A stretch of DNA of 64,000 nt from assembly GCA_964531325.1 (NCBI GenBank), contig CAZHCW010000006.1, forward strand, positions 109,380 to 173,379, given 5' to 3'. The position numbers were made by a program, and so were the translations under genes. Under the pieces are notes generated by a model. The model ran no database searches. It was not told where the DNA came from and saw only the letters and a program-made list of their open reading frames with translations. The stretch comes from UTCHB3 sp964531325. GTDB lineage: Bacteria > Bacteroidota > Ignavibacteria > Ignavibacteriales > Ignavibacteriaceae. This document shows positions 45,628 to 54,324 of this stretch, piece by piece (the stretch's first letter is position 1; each line of letters begins with the position of its first letter).

Positions 45628-46338
45628 TTGCCGGAAAATAAAACGCCCTTCCTTCCGGGGGGTGCCTCACCAATTAACTTTTTTCTAAAAAAGATGCCAC
45701 ATGAAGGAAAATCACTCCTTCTGCTGGGTAATGGATTTCCTCAACTGATCCCCTTTGTTCAGAACGAGGGATTCTCCTCGATCCATTCTGCATCCGATGA
45801 TACAACCGAGGTTTTTGAGTACAAAGCCAATACTTCAAAAAATCAACAATTCCCTGCTATGGTTGTGGATTATGCATCATTGGATCATAAATCGGGTGAA
45901 TTTGATTTTGTGTTTTGTCAGACTACACTCACAAAGCCGGTAAAAACAAAGTTGATAAAGGAGATAAAAAGAATTCTGAAACCCGAAGGAATTTTGATCA
46001 CTTCAGAAATTGTCTGTATCAAAAAACCGGCTCCCATCTTTTTGAACGATATCTGGATAAAATCGGGCCAGGACCCCCACTATAACGATGAATTTGAACC
46101 GTTTTACACAACGAGAGGGTTTAATTTGATCGAAAGTGCCGAGTTCCCCAACGATCTCGACGAATTTTACATCAAATCCTACAAAATCCTTGAAACAAAT
46201 CTTAAAACGATGTCCGCTGAAAAAAGAGTGCAATTCAGGAAAGATTTTGTTCAGGAAAAACATGAAATAGTTACCATGGTGAAAAGTGGTGCACTCAAAT
46301 TTTTGAATTTTAGAACATTGATATTACAGAAAATATGA
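45628..46338 (+). CDS. Class I SAM-dependent methyltransferase-like protein
   Basis: 236 aa from TTG 45628; a later ATG at 45694 has no ribosome site. A Rossmann-like pattern is visible: SLLLLGNGFPQLIPFV (degenerate motif I with GNG), FDFVFCQTTL (motif IV) and IKRILKPEGILITSEI (motif VI, common in ubiE-type methyltransferases). Motif I lacks the usual GxGxG, so SAM binding may be weak or lost. It overlaps rlmD by ATGA and is probably co-translated with it. Substrate unknown. Confidence 0.6.
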   Translation: MPENKTPFLPGGASPINFFLKKMPHEGKSLLLLGNGFPQLIPFVQNEGFSSIHSASDDTTEVFEYKANTSKNQQFPAMVVDYASLDHKSGEFDFVFCQTTLTKPVKTKLIKEIKRILKPEGILITSEIVCIKKPAPIFLNDIWIKSGQDPHYNDEFEPFYTTRGFNLIESAEFPNDLDEFYIKSYKILETNLKTMSAEKRVQFRKDFVQEKHEIVTMVKSGALKFLNFRTLILQKI

Positions 46339-47846
46339 AACCATCTAAAAACAGTATTGTTGAATTATTGGTAGAAAGTTATGCATTTGAGGGGAAAGGA
46401 GTTGCCTTTTGGAAAGATGAAAATCCTGCTAATGAAGATTCGACCGCTATCGAAAATCCCTCTGACAATGGAGAACAATCTCCTTCACAAAACCAGGATT
46501 CACCCCCTGTTAATGAACGCGGATATGTGGTTTTTGTTCAGGGAGCTTATCCGGGTGAACGGGTCCTTGCAAAGATAGTAAAATCCAAAAGCAATTTTGC
46601 AGAGGCATTATTGGTTGAAATCCTCGAAAAATCTCCAATGCGGGTTGAACCACAATGCGTTCATTTTGGGGTGTGTGGTGGATGTAAACAGCAGGATCTG
46701 CTTTATTCAGAACAGTTAAACCACAAACAACAACAAGTTGCCCAGGTCTTTAAAACGATTGGTGGAATAACAGAATATCTTCAGGAGCCCATTACAGGTG
46801 CCGATAAACAGTTCTACTATCGTAATAAAATGGAATTTTCATTTGCAAACAGAAGATGGTTGATGAACCACGAAGCAGGACAACCTGATGTTACAAATGT
46901 TGGTCTGTTTCTTGGTCTGCATGTACCCCGTGTTTTTGACAAGATACTCGATCTCGAGGAATGTAAACTTCAGTCACCCATCTCGGAAGAAATTGTTGCC
47001 TTCACCCGCGAATATTTTATTGAGAAGGGGCTTGAAGCCTATTCAACCAAAACCCACACCGGATACCTGAAAAATTTAGTTATACGACAGTCGGAACATA
47101 CTTCAGATTTGATGGTAAACCTCGTAACAGCCCGGGAAGAGCAGGCGATTGTTTTTAATTATGCTTCGGTTCTTAGAGAAAAGTTTCCCCAAATCACCAC
47201 TATTGTAAACAATATCAACACTTCCAAGGCTCAGGTTGCCAAAGGTGAATTTGAAGTTCTTCTTTATGGTGAAGGGAAGATATACGATAAAATCGGCGAC
47301 TATAAATTTGGAATCAGTGCCAATTCATTTTTCCAAACAAACACTCTTCAGGCTGAAAAACTTTATGCTGTCGCACTTGAATATGCTGATTTGAAGGGGG
47401 ATGAAGTAGTTTATGACCTTTATTGTGGTGCCGGAACTATAACAACTTATCTTTCAAAACATTGTAAAGATTTATATGGATTTGAGGCAGTCCCCGATGC
47501 AATAATGGATGCCGAAATAAACAAAGAATTAAACGATGCAAGTCACCTCCATTTTTATATGGCTGATCTTTACAAAAGTTTCCTCCCTGTAATCGCGACA
47601 AACAACATTCCAAAACCTGATGTTATAGTGCTCGATCCACCAAGAAGTGGTATGCACCCTGTTACTCTAAGTGATATTATTACCATTAAACCCCCAAAGA
47701 TAGTTTATATCAGTTGTAACCCGGCAACCCAGGCAAGAGATATTAAAGAACTCTTGGCGGAAGGTTATAAACTCATTAAAATGAGAGCTGTTGATATGTT
47801 CCCAAATACATATCATATTGAGAATGTTGCGTTACTGACGATTTAA
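46335..47846 (+). CDS. rlmD: 23S rRNA (uracil-5-)-methyltransferase, RlmD/RumA family
   Basis: 503 aa. A TRAM domain (residues ~7-95) is interrupted by a polar low-complexity insert at about 27-60. A [4Fe-4S] cluster site is intact: CVHFGVCGGC plus the later Cys in LDLEECKLQSP. The methyltransferase core has SFFQTNTLQAEKL, YDLYCGAGTITTYL, VIVLDPPRSGMHP and ISCNPATQARD with the catalytic Cys. This family makes m5U in 23S rRNA (U1939 in E. coli). Complete and co-transcribed with the upstream methyltransferase-like gene. Confidence 0.92.
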   Translation: MKPSKNSIVELLVESYAFEGKGVAFWKDENPANEDSTAIENPSDNGEQSPSQNQDSPPVNERGYVVFVQGAYPGERVLAKIVKSKSNFAEALLVEILEKSPMRVEPQCVHFGVCGGCKQQDLLYSEQLNHKQQQVAQVFKTIGGITEYLQEPITGADKQFYYRNKMEFSFANRRWLMNHEAGQPDVTNVGLFLGLHVPRVFDKILDLEECKLQSPISEEIVAFTREYFIEKGLEAYSTKTHTGYLKNLVIRQSEHTSDLMVNLVTAREEQAIVFNYASVLREKFPQITTIVNNINTSKAQVAKGEFEVLLYGEGKIYDKIGDYKFGISANSFFQTNTLQAEKLYAVALEYADLKGDEVVYDLYCGAGTITTYLSKHCKDLYGFEAVPDAIMDAEINKELNDASHLHFYMADLYKSFLPVIATNNIPKPDVIVLDPPRSGMHPVTLSDIITIKPPKIVYISCNPATQARDIKELLAEGYKLIKMRAVDMFPNTYHIENVALLTI

Positions 47847-48071
47847 ATTGGGGTTGAAAGTTAAACCGCAAAGAACGCAAAGGATAATTTAAAACCACAG
47901 AGCTCACAGAGCACACTGAGGAGAGGGTAAGAGAAACTGCGAACAGCACAAAAGGAGAAAGCAATATAAAACCAATCCGCGAAAATCCGCCTCATCCGTT
48001 TTATCCGCGTTCTATTCTAAATCCCCATCCGCGAAAATCCGTTTAATCTGCGTGTATCTGCGTCCCCTAAC
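47847..48071. repeat. Imperfect inverted repeat between convergent genes (CGCGGAT/CGCAGAT family)
   Basis: AACCGCAAAGAACGCAAAGG and ACCACAGAGCTCACAGAG at the left, then three related ATCCGCGAAAATCCG words and TCTGCGTGTATCTGCGTCCCC at the right. It fills the 225 bases between convergent rlmD and the HAD gene, like the element at 11466. Confidence 0.65.
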
Positions 48072-48722
48072 TTACTTTACTAACAGAAGTTTCAACTCCT
48101 CAACCGTAGCAGCATAAAAGGTTGGATTTTCATTCATGAGGAATTCTTTTGAGCGATAACCATAACCCACTGCGATGGTATCAACTCCGGCATTTCTGCC
48201 ACAACCGATATCAAATTCCGAATCACCAATCATCACCGTTTTCTCTTTGGTTGAACCATAATGATTAATTATTATCTCTAAAGGTTCAGGGTCGGGTTTA
48301 ATTTTAACACCCGGTTTTCTCCCCATCAGGAACGGGAAAAACTTATGAAGATCAAAATAATCGGCTATCCGCTCAGTTTGAAGTTGATTTTTGGTAGTCA
48401 GAAGAGAAAGTTTAGTCCCTGAATTCTTTAATTCTTCGAGCAGTTCCGGAACCCCGGTGTAGAATTTGGTATCATCAATACAATCGAAATAAATATCACG
48501 ATAAACATCGATAAAATTTTCAATATCGCCCACATTTATTCTAAAATCGTTGAAAATATCCTGAAAATGGGCTCCTATATAGTTGTTAAATTTTTCTCTC
48601 GGAAAAACTACATCTTTAAGCCCCAACACTTCAAAAGTTTTAACGGCAGACTTGTAAATTGTATCTGCCGAGTCGAAAAGTGTACCATCCATGTCAAAAA
48701 CAACCAGATCATATTTTTTCAT
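48072..48722 (-). CDS. HAD-superfamily phosphatase, phosphoglycolate-phosphatase-like
   Basis: 216 aa. Motif I is VVFDMDGTLFDS (nucleophile Asp10, general acid Asp12), motif II LSLLTTKNQ, motif III lysine in KPGVKIKPDPEP and motif IV MIGDSEFDIGCGRNAG. The helical cap between motifs I and II is of the C1 type seen in Gph and pyrophosphatase PpaX. Exact substrate is not determined by sequence; phosphoglycolate or pyrophosphate are the family norms. It lies 11 bases downstream of the T9SS epimerase gene, but a functional link is not obvious. Confidence 0.88.
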   Translation of the reverse strand: MKKYDLVVFDMDGTLFDSADTIYKSAVKTFEVLGLKDVVFPREKFNNYIGAHFQDIFNDFRINVGDIENFIDVYRDIYFDCIDDTKFYTGVPELLEELKNSGTKLSLLTTKNQLQTERIADYFDLHKFFPFLMGRKPGVKIKPDPEPLEIIINHYGSTKEKTVMIGDSEFDIGCGRNAGVDTIAVGYGYRSKEFLMNENPTFYAATVEELKLLLVK

Positions 48723-48733
48723 AAACTGTTCTC

Positions 48734-50557
48734 CTATTTAAGTAAAGTCATTTTACGACTTGAAGTGCCTGAAACGGTTTTCAATGTATAGAAATAGACA
48801 CCTGAGTTAAGCTTTGAACCATCAAACTTAAACTGGTGTCTGCCGGCAGGATAATAACCTGCAACAGGATTTGCAATTTCATTCCCCATTATGTCATAAA
48901 TTTTCACCGAGGCTTCCCCTGCTTTACTCAGCTCAAATGAAATTGTTGTGATTGGGTTTCCCGATTGTGAACCTGTTGAAAACGGATTTGGATAATTTTG
49001 ATGTAAAACAAATTCTTCCGGAACAGCACCCGATTCTCCGGCAATCGAAGTGAGGTCTTGTGGTGTAAATGTCACTTTAAATTTTCCACCCGTGTTGGCA
49101 GCAAGATTTAACTGAAGTGAAAAGGCATTAAAATCCTGATAAGGCATTCCATCCAGCGTAACCCCTGTAATTTTTAATTTCCCTGCGGCTGTAAGCAAAG
49201 GATTAACAGAGAGAGTTCTTGTTGTAAGTGACGGTTCAAATTTGTAATAGAGAGAAAACGGCTCTTTTTTAACATATATTTTGGAATAGAGATATGTAAG
49301 GTAGCCCAATTCAACTGAATGATAACCCGCCTTAAATCCGTTACCTTTGTGTTCTCCCCAAACTCTTCCACCCCGGCGCATGGTGTTTTCATAAACTTCA
49401 CCATAGGTGTGATCAACAAAATAATTCATGAAAAAACTGAGGCTCTCGTCGGCAGTTTTAAGATATTCATCATCGCCTGTTAAACCCCAAAGTTCAAGTC
49501 CCCCGGTTATAGCCTGCTCAACCTGCCACCAGGCTTTTGCAGAATCCTGAATCCCCCAAAGGAGCATCTGACCCGTCTGTCTGTTAAAATCTTTGTAAGG
49601 AGCCCCATACCCATAATCATATCCCTTCAACAAAACATTAGCAAAAAGTTTTTTGGCTGCAAGGATGTTTGCCGCTTGTGGATTCGAATGGTATGATCTG
49701 CCCAAAACCCATGCGGTCTTAAGCACATGCCCCATAATCGTCATCGTTTCCGACTGATTTATACTCCAGTCGGTGTTATACTCCTCTGCAAAACCGATCT
49801 GCTGATTATCCATTGTTGGTGTTATCCGATTAAGAATGTTAAGAACTATGGAATCGGCTTTGGTTTTATATTTTAACTCTCCTGTTAAACGACTCATTAA
49901 AAGGAGGTGAGTTGTTAGTGCATCTACTGTTGCGTTAAAACTTTTACCGCTTTTTGAGGAGAAATTATATGAGGTCTGATCGTAGTAGCCAAATGCCGAC
50001 GATTTGTCCCAATATTTATTTTCAAGGATGTCATATCCCTTGTTAAACCACGATTCTGCCAGTCCATCCCTTGTTGCTTCATAAAGAGATGCTATTCCAA
50101 GTAGTGCGTAATGGGCATCAAAAGCGGTTTTTGATCCTGTGGTCGAAACGGGAGTTCCCTGTCGGTTGAGATCGTTATACCAGCCGCCGTTGGTGTTGTC
50201 CCACCCCTTCGCATATAAAAATGAGAGGGCATCCCGCGATTTTTGCAGGAACACTTCATCCCCTGTGAGCATAAAAGCTTTTGAAAAGCCATAAGCATGT
50301 CGGGTTTGGGTCAGAGGTTTTTTATTTGTACCCCATGATGTTATCACATTTCCCTGACGGTCAACATTTGTATAAAATCCACCATAAGTAACATCGTAAG
50401 AATTAAACCAGAATCGGGCACAACTGTCAACGAAGGCTATTAATCGATCGGGATCATTTAAATAAGGTGAACCGGGACTGTATTGTGAAAAAGTTTGTGA
50501 GTAACCTGAAAAAATGATTAACAACAAAATTGTCACCGGGAAGTGTTTTAGGGGCAT
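48734..50557 (-). CDS. Exported N-acylglucosamine-2-epimerase-like enzyme with T9SS tail
   Basis: 607 aa with a signal peptide (LKHFPVTILLLIIFSGYS). Residues ~35-425 are an (alpha/alpha)6 barrel of the AGE/cellobiose-2-epimerase type: GGFYTNVDRQG, LTQTRHAYGFSKAF, TAFDAHYALLGIAS, GFAEEYNTDWS, WWQVEQAITGGLELW. His residues in TRHAYG and in HKGNGFKAGYHSVE match expected catalytic positions by eye. A T9SS sorting domain follows (HQNYPNPFSTG variant, end RKMTLLK). Most AGE enzymes are cytoplasmic; a T9SS-exported one would act on sugars outside the cell. Substrate unknown. Confidence 0.85.
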   Translation of the reverse strand: MPLKHFPVTILLLIIFSGYSQTFSQYSPGSPYLNDPDRLIAFVDSCARFWFNSYDVTYGGFYTNVDRQGNVITSWGTNKKPLTQTRHAYGFSKAFMLTGDEVFLQKSRDALSFLYAKGWDNTNGGWYNDLNRQGTPVSTTGSKTAFDAHYALLGIASLYEATRDGLAESWFNKGYDILENKYWDKSSAFGYYDQTSYNFSSKSGKSFNATVDALTTHLLLMSRLTGELKYKTKADSIVLNILNRITPTMDNQQIGFAEEYNTDWSINQSETMTIMGHVLKTAWVLGRSYHSNPQAANILAAKKLFANVLLKGYDYGYGAPYKDFNRQTGQMLLWGIQDSAKAWWQVEQAITGGLELWGLTGDDEYLKTADESLSFFMNYFVDHTYGEVYENTMRRGGRVWGEHKGNGFKAGYHSVELGYLTYLYSKIYVKKEPFSLYYKFEPSLTTRTLSVNPLLTAAGKLKITGVTLDGMPYQDFNAFSLQLNLAANTGGKFKVTFTPQDLTSIAGESGAVPEEFVLHQNYPNPFSTGSQSGNPITTISFELSKAGEASVKIYDIMGNEIANPVAGYYPAGRHQFKFDGSKLNSGVYFYTLKTVSGTSSRKMTLLK

Positions 50558-50662
50558 CTGATGTTTCTGTTATGAAAGTAAATTTTAATAATACAAAAAT
50601 ACTGAAATTAATTCACTTCAATTTTTGTTAATATTGGTAAGTGAAATAAAGGAATTTGTGGA

Positions 50663-51571
50663 ATGTCGAAAAGAATAGTGTTAACCGGTGCCACCGGCCT
50701 GATTGGGAAAGCACTTTGTAAAAAATTAATTGAACGCGGAGATACCCCCGTGGTTATCACCCGTGACCCCGTTCAAGCCAGAGGAATGACTTTTATTAAA
50801 GAGTTTGTTAAATGGGACTACAAAGACCCCAAACCAATCCTTAAAAAACTTGAAGGAGCGTCAGCTTTTGTAAATCTCGCCGGAGCTTCTGTGGCTGAAC
50901 GGTGGAGTGAACTTTACAAATTGGTTATACTTAACAGCAGAGTGCAAACCACAAATGCCCTGATTCATGCAATTTCTCTGCTCGAAGAAAAACCAAAGGT
51001 GTTGATTTCGTCCTCGGCAACCGGCTTTTATGGGAACACAGGGGATGAAGAGTTTGATGAAACGGGCGCAAAAGGAGAAGGATTCCTCGCCGATGTGTGT
51101 GATGCATGGGAGAAAACTGCTCTGCAAGCCGAGGCACATGGTGTTCCTGTTTCGATTGTGAGAACGGGTGTGGTGCTCTCACCCAATGGCGGTGCACTCA
51201 AAAAGATGATACCTCCATACAAATATATGGTTGGGGGAACATTGGGAGCCGGCACCCAGTGGATGTCATGGATTCACATCGATGATATTGTGAGACTTTA
51301 TTTACACTTGATCGACAATCCACAAACCGGTGTGTTTAATGGTGTGGCACCAACTCCCGTTACCATGGATGTTTTTGTTTTTCTTCTCGGAAAAGCATTA
51401 AAAAAACCATCACTTATGAGAGTCCCGGGCTTCGTTTTAAGAATTATGTTTGGTGAAATGGCTTCAACAATACTCGACAGCCAAAAGGTGATACCTGCAT
51501 ATACAGAAAAGTCGGGATTCCTTTATCACTTTCCCGAACTTGATGAAGCCTTTGCGGATCTGTTGAAGTAA
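50663..51571 (+). CDS. TIGR01777-family NAD(P)-binding epimerase-like protein
   Basis: 302 aa. N-terminal Rossmann motif TGATGLIGKALCK; KVLISSSATGFYGNTGDEEFDE and WMSWIHIDDIVRLYLHLID are strict TIGR01777 (YfcH) signatures, with VFNGVAPTPVTM and the C-terminal DUF1731-like helix (VPGFVLRIMFGEM). This extended SDR family is widespread; its substrate is not established. Good length (E. coli YfcH is 297 aa). Single gene converging on the sugar dehydrogenase gene one base away. Confidence 0.93.
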   Translation: MSKRIVLTGATGLIGKALCKKLIERGDTPVVITRDPVQARGMTFIKEFVKWDYKDPKPILKKLEGASAFVNLAGASVAERWSELYKLVILNSRVQTTNALIHAISLLEEKPKVLISSSATGFYGNTGDEEFDETGAKGEGFLADVCDAWEKTALQAEAHGVPVSIVRTGVVLSPNGGALKKMIPPYKYMVGGTLGAGTQWMSWIHIDDIVRLYLHLIDNPQTGVFNGVAPTPVTMDVFVFLLGKALKKPSLMRVPGFVLRIMFGEMASTILDSQKVIPAYTEKSGFLYHFPELDEAFADLLK

Positions 51572-51572
51572 T

Positions 51573-53063
51573 CTATTTCATAAAGAGTGCTTTTATGGTT
51601 TCTGTTTGAACCTGTCCGCCATCAATCGCGGTGGCGGTCATGCGAACAAGATATGTACCGGAAGAGAGCCCTTTTGGTTCCCAGCCAAAAACAAACTCAC
51701 CGGCATTGTAGGCACCTTTTTTGATCTCCTCAACCAAAGAACCAAAAATATCATATACTTCAATCTTGATGTTACTCTCTTTTGCAAGTGCAAAGGTAAT
51801 CGAAGTTGAAGGATTAAAAGGATTTGGATAATTCTGTTTGAGAGCTGCAAAATTGCCACCCGTAAATTGTGGAATTACATCAATTGCGTCAACATCGGGC
51901 TCAAATGTCCAGATTTTCCCGGTGTAATCGAGAATGTAAAGATTTTTGAAATTGTCTTCCCCAAAAGACACAATTGAAAAACCGGTGCTGTTTATCAAAA
52001 CTTCATTTTGAACCGGCTGACCGGGTGTATATTTTAATGTCCAAATTCTTTTTGAAACATAATCGGCATAGATATATTTCCCATAAAGTTTGGGGTTTTT
52101 GTTTCCGCGATATACAAAGCCACCAGTAATCGAATACCCACCGGCGGAATTATGGGCATATTCCCAAATTGGAAGTTTTAGTCCTGTTGTATCACAACCG
52201 GTTGAGGGACTGTAACAATGGAAAGATTCCATAATCTTCCAGCCGTAGTTTCCTCCCTTTTCAACAATATTAATCTCTTCCCACATATTTTGCCCTACAT
52301 CAGCTACCCAAAGTTTGTTTGTTGCAAGATCAAAACTGAATCGCCATGGATTTCTCATTCCATAAGCGTAAACCTCCTCAGCCCATCCCTGGGTGTTGCC
52401 GGCAAATGGATTATCAGGTGGAATGGCATAATTTTTCCCGGGGGAGGTGCCGTTTACATCAATCCTGAGGATTTTTCCAAGAAGTGCTGCCTTGTTTTGA
52501 GCATTACCGGAAGGATCACCCGATGAGCCGCCATCCCCTGCTGCAATATACAGATAACCATCGGGGCCAAAACTAACCTGTCCACCATTGTGATTTGAGT
52601 AAGGTTGATTGTAGGTCATTAAGATAAATTCACTCGCTTTTACCGCCGAATCCCCATTGCTGTTCGACACCTGAAAACGGGAAATAATTGTTCTTCTGGG
52701 GTTATTTGCTGTGTAATTCACATAAAAATAGCCGTTTTTTATGAAGTTGGGGTGGAAAGCCAAACCCAAAAGCCCCTGTTCACCTCCGGAGAGAACTCTG
52801 TCGGTTATATCAAGAAAGACTTTGGGATTTGATGCGGTGCTCTTGTTTGGGAATACATAAATTTTCCCCGGTTGAGAAACTACAAATATCCGGTTGGTTT
52901 CATCAAATGGTGATTGTAAATCAACAGGACTCGGAATTGTTATGTTTGGAAATGCGTTTTTTATCAATGCCTGAGATTGAACCGGCGTAACCATAAAAAC
53001 TATGGCAAAAACCATTGCCACACCAAAAACAACAAGGAGGGATCTTTTCATAAATGGGCTCAT
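51573..53063 (-). CDS. Exported PQQ-dependent sugar dehydrogenase with T9SS tail
   Basis: 496 aa (a second in-frame ATG at 53051 is also a possible start). The signal peptide is RSLLVVFGVAMVFAIVFM...QSQA. Residues ~40-390 are the six-bladed glucose/sorbosone dehydrogenase (GSDH/HHIP) propeller: FVVSQPGKIYVF, GGEQGLLGLAFHPNF, YSNHNGGQVSFGPDGYLYIA, GDGGSSGDP, YGMRNPWRFSFD and EEINIVEKGGNYGW. The catalytic His in NHNGG and PQQ/Ca-binding loops look intact. A T9SS sorting domain follows (KQNYPNPFNPST, SGTYLVRM). It probably oxidises aldoses at the cell surface; PQQ biosynthesis genes are not in the window. Confidence 0.88.
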   Translation of the reverse strand: MSPFMKRSLLVVFGVAMVFAIVFMVTPVQSQALIKNAFPNITIPSPVDLQSPFDETNRIFVVSQPGKIYVFPNKSTASNPKVFLDITDRVLSGGEQGLLGLAFHPNFIKNGYFYVNYTANNPRRTIISRFQVSNSNGDSAVKASEFILMTYNQPYSNHNGGQVSFGPDGYLYIAAGDGGSSGDPSGNAQNKAALLGKILRIDVNGTSPGKNYAIPPDNPFAGNTQGWAEEVYAYGMRNPWRFSFDLATNKLWVADVGQNMWEEINIVEKGGNYGWKIMESFHCYSPSTGCDTTGLKLPIWEYAHNSAGGYSITGGFVYRGNKNPKLYGKYIYADYVSKRIWTLKYTPGQPVQNEVLINSTGFSIVSFGEDNFKNLYILDYTGKIWTFEPDVDAIDVIPQFTGGNFAALKQNYPNPFNPSTSITFALAKESNIKIEVYDIFGSLVEEIKKGAYNAGEFVFGWEPKGLSSGTYLVRMTATAIDGGQVQTETIKALFMK

Positions 53064-53120
53064 TACAAAATTATAATTAATTAAAATAATACTCTAATAT
53101 AATTAAAACCTTTTAATCAG

Positions 53121-53432
53121 TTATGAAGTTTCAAATTCCTTTCCACCACAAGGGATATATCCCGGCTTCGGGTGCGATTCATATTTGGTACATAATACTG
53201 CGGACTCATCAAAATGACGACACTTTGAGCAAATGGAATTTTCGATGATTTCACGGTTTTGGGCGTAAAATTTTTTATAACCTGTGTAAGCCGGTAAAAT
53301 AACTCCTGCTACTATGGCAGTAATGGTAAGAATCAACCAGAATTTATCATCGGGCAGCACCGTTCTTATAAAATAAACCGCCACTAATACAACAAGTAGC
53401 CGCAGAAGCGACTCAATTACTAACTTTCCCAT
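53121..53432 (-). CDS. Small membrane protein with C-terminal cysteine cluster
   Basis: 103 aa. Two membrane helices (about 5-24 and 32-50: LLRLLVVLVAVYFI; LILTITAIVAGVILPAY), then a cytosolic or periplasmic tail with ICSKCRHFDES...LCTKYESHPKPGYIPCG. Four Cys and two His suggest a zinc or iron-sulphur site. No family recognised. Transcribed alone, leftward. Confidence 0.6.
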   Translation of the reverse strand: MGKLVIESLLRLLVVLVAVYFIRTVLPDDKFWLILTITAIVAGVILPAYTGYKKFYAQNREIIENSICSKCRHFDESAVLCTKYESHPKPGYIPCGGKEFETS

Positions 53433-53540
53433 GTGTAAATCACTGTTTCTCTAAAAAAAATCAAACTCAATTTAGCAATAAATATAATTGTGAATTGTAT
53501 ATTCGTTAAGGTATTTTTAATAAATCATAAAAGGACAACA

Positions 53541-54242
53541 ATGCTTAATAAATCATCTCTATTGTTCATTACAACTATGATAATTTCCTCCTCTGCTGCT
53601 TTTGCACAGAATTTCGGAATTAATTTTACACTTGGATTCCCCCAGGGTGAATTCAAAGAAAATGTTTCACGCACAGGGCTCGGTATTGGTGGCGAAATTC
53701 TCTTCCCGACTGCACCAATGGTGCCGGTAGAATGGGGATTTGATCTCGCATTCATTAACTACGGCGATGAAACAAGAAGAGCTCCTTTAAGCTATACAAT
53801 ACCTGACCTTACTGTTGATGTTAATCGTACCAACAATATAGTTATGGGTCATGCAATGATCAGAATCTCACCTCCCAGCCCCCTGTTTAAACCGTATCTT
53901 GACCTTCTCGCAGGTGGTTCATATATCTATACACAGACTACCCTGACTGAAAGATTCTCGGGAAAAGAAAAAATTACTGATGAGAATTTTAGTGATTGGG
54001 CTTTTAGTTATGGAGCCGGAGCAGGTCTCATGTTCTCTGTTTACAATCAGATGGGTACCAATGTGATGATCGACTTAAAAGCGAGATATTTGTTTGGCAC
54101 TCAAGCTGAATACCTGTCGGAAGGTGATGTTATAATCGACACCCAACGGGGTACAGTTAAATACAATACCAGAAGATCAAAAACCGATATTTTAACAGCC
54201 CAAATCGGCGTTAATATCAGTTTTAGTGCAATGATCTTTTAA
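53541..54242 (+). CDS. Outer-membrane beta-barrel protein (OmpX/OmpW-like size)
   Basis: About 233 aa from ATG 53541 (AAAGG upstream); an earlier start at 53490 precedes the signal peptide by 17 residues. Signal peptide SSLLFITTMIISSSAAFAQ, then an 8-strand barrel pattern (FGINFTLGFPQGEF, GIGGEILFP, FKPYLDLLAGGSYIYT, FSYGAGAGLMFSVYN, IDLKARYLFG) ending GVNISFSAMIF. A general outer-membrane barrel; ligand unknown. A strong terminator follows. Confidence 0.75.
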   Translation: MLNKSSLLFITTMIISSSAAFAQNFGINFTLGFPQGEFKENVSRTGLGIGGEILFPTAPMVPVEWGFDLAFINYGDETRRAPLSYTIPDLTVDVNRTNNIVMGHAMIRISPPSPLFKPYLDLLAGGSYIYTQTTLTERFSGKEKITDENFSDWAFSYGAGAGLMFSVYNQMGTNVMIDLKARYLFGTQAEYLSEGDVIIDTQRGTVKYNTRRSKTDILTAQIGVNISFSAMIF

Positions 54243-54256
54243 TTAAAATTTTGATC

Positions 54257-54310
54257 AGACCGCAGAGTTCGTAAACCAACTTCAGGTTTACGGGTTGTGC
54301 GGTCTTTCTA
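54257..54310. terminator. Intrinsic terminator (two-step stem)
   Basis: AGACCGCA pairs with TGCGGTCT and the inner GTAAACC pairs with GGTTTAC; T-rich tail TTTCTATTTT. Lies between convergent barrel and glgX genes. Confidence 0.85.
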
Positions 54311-54324
54311 TTTTAAACTCATTT

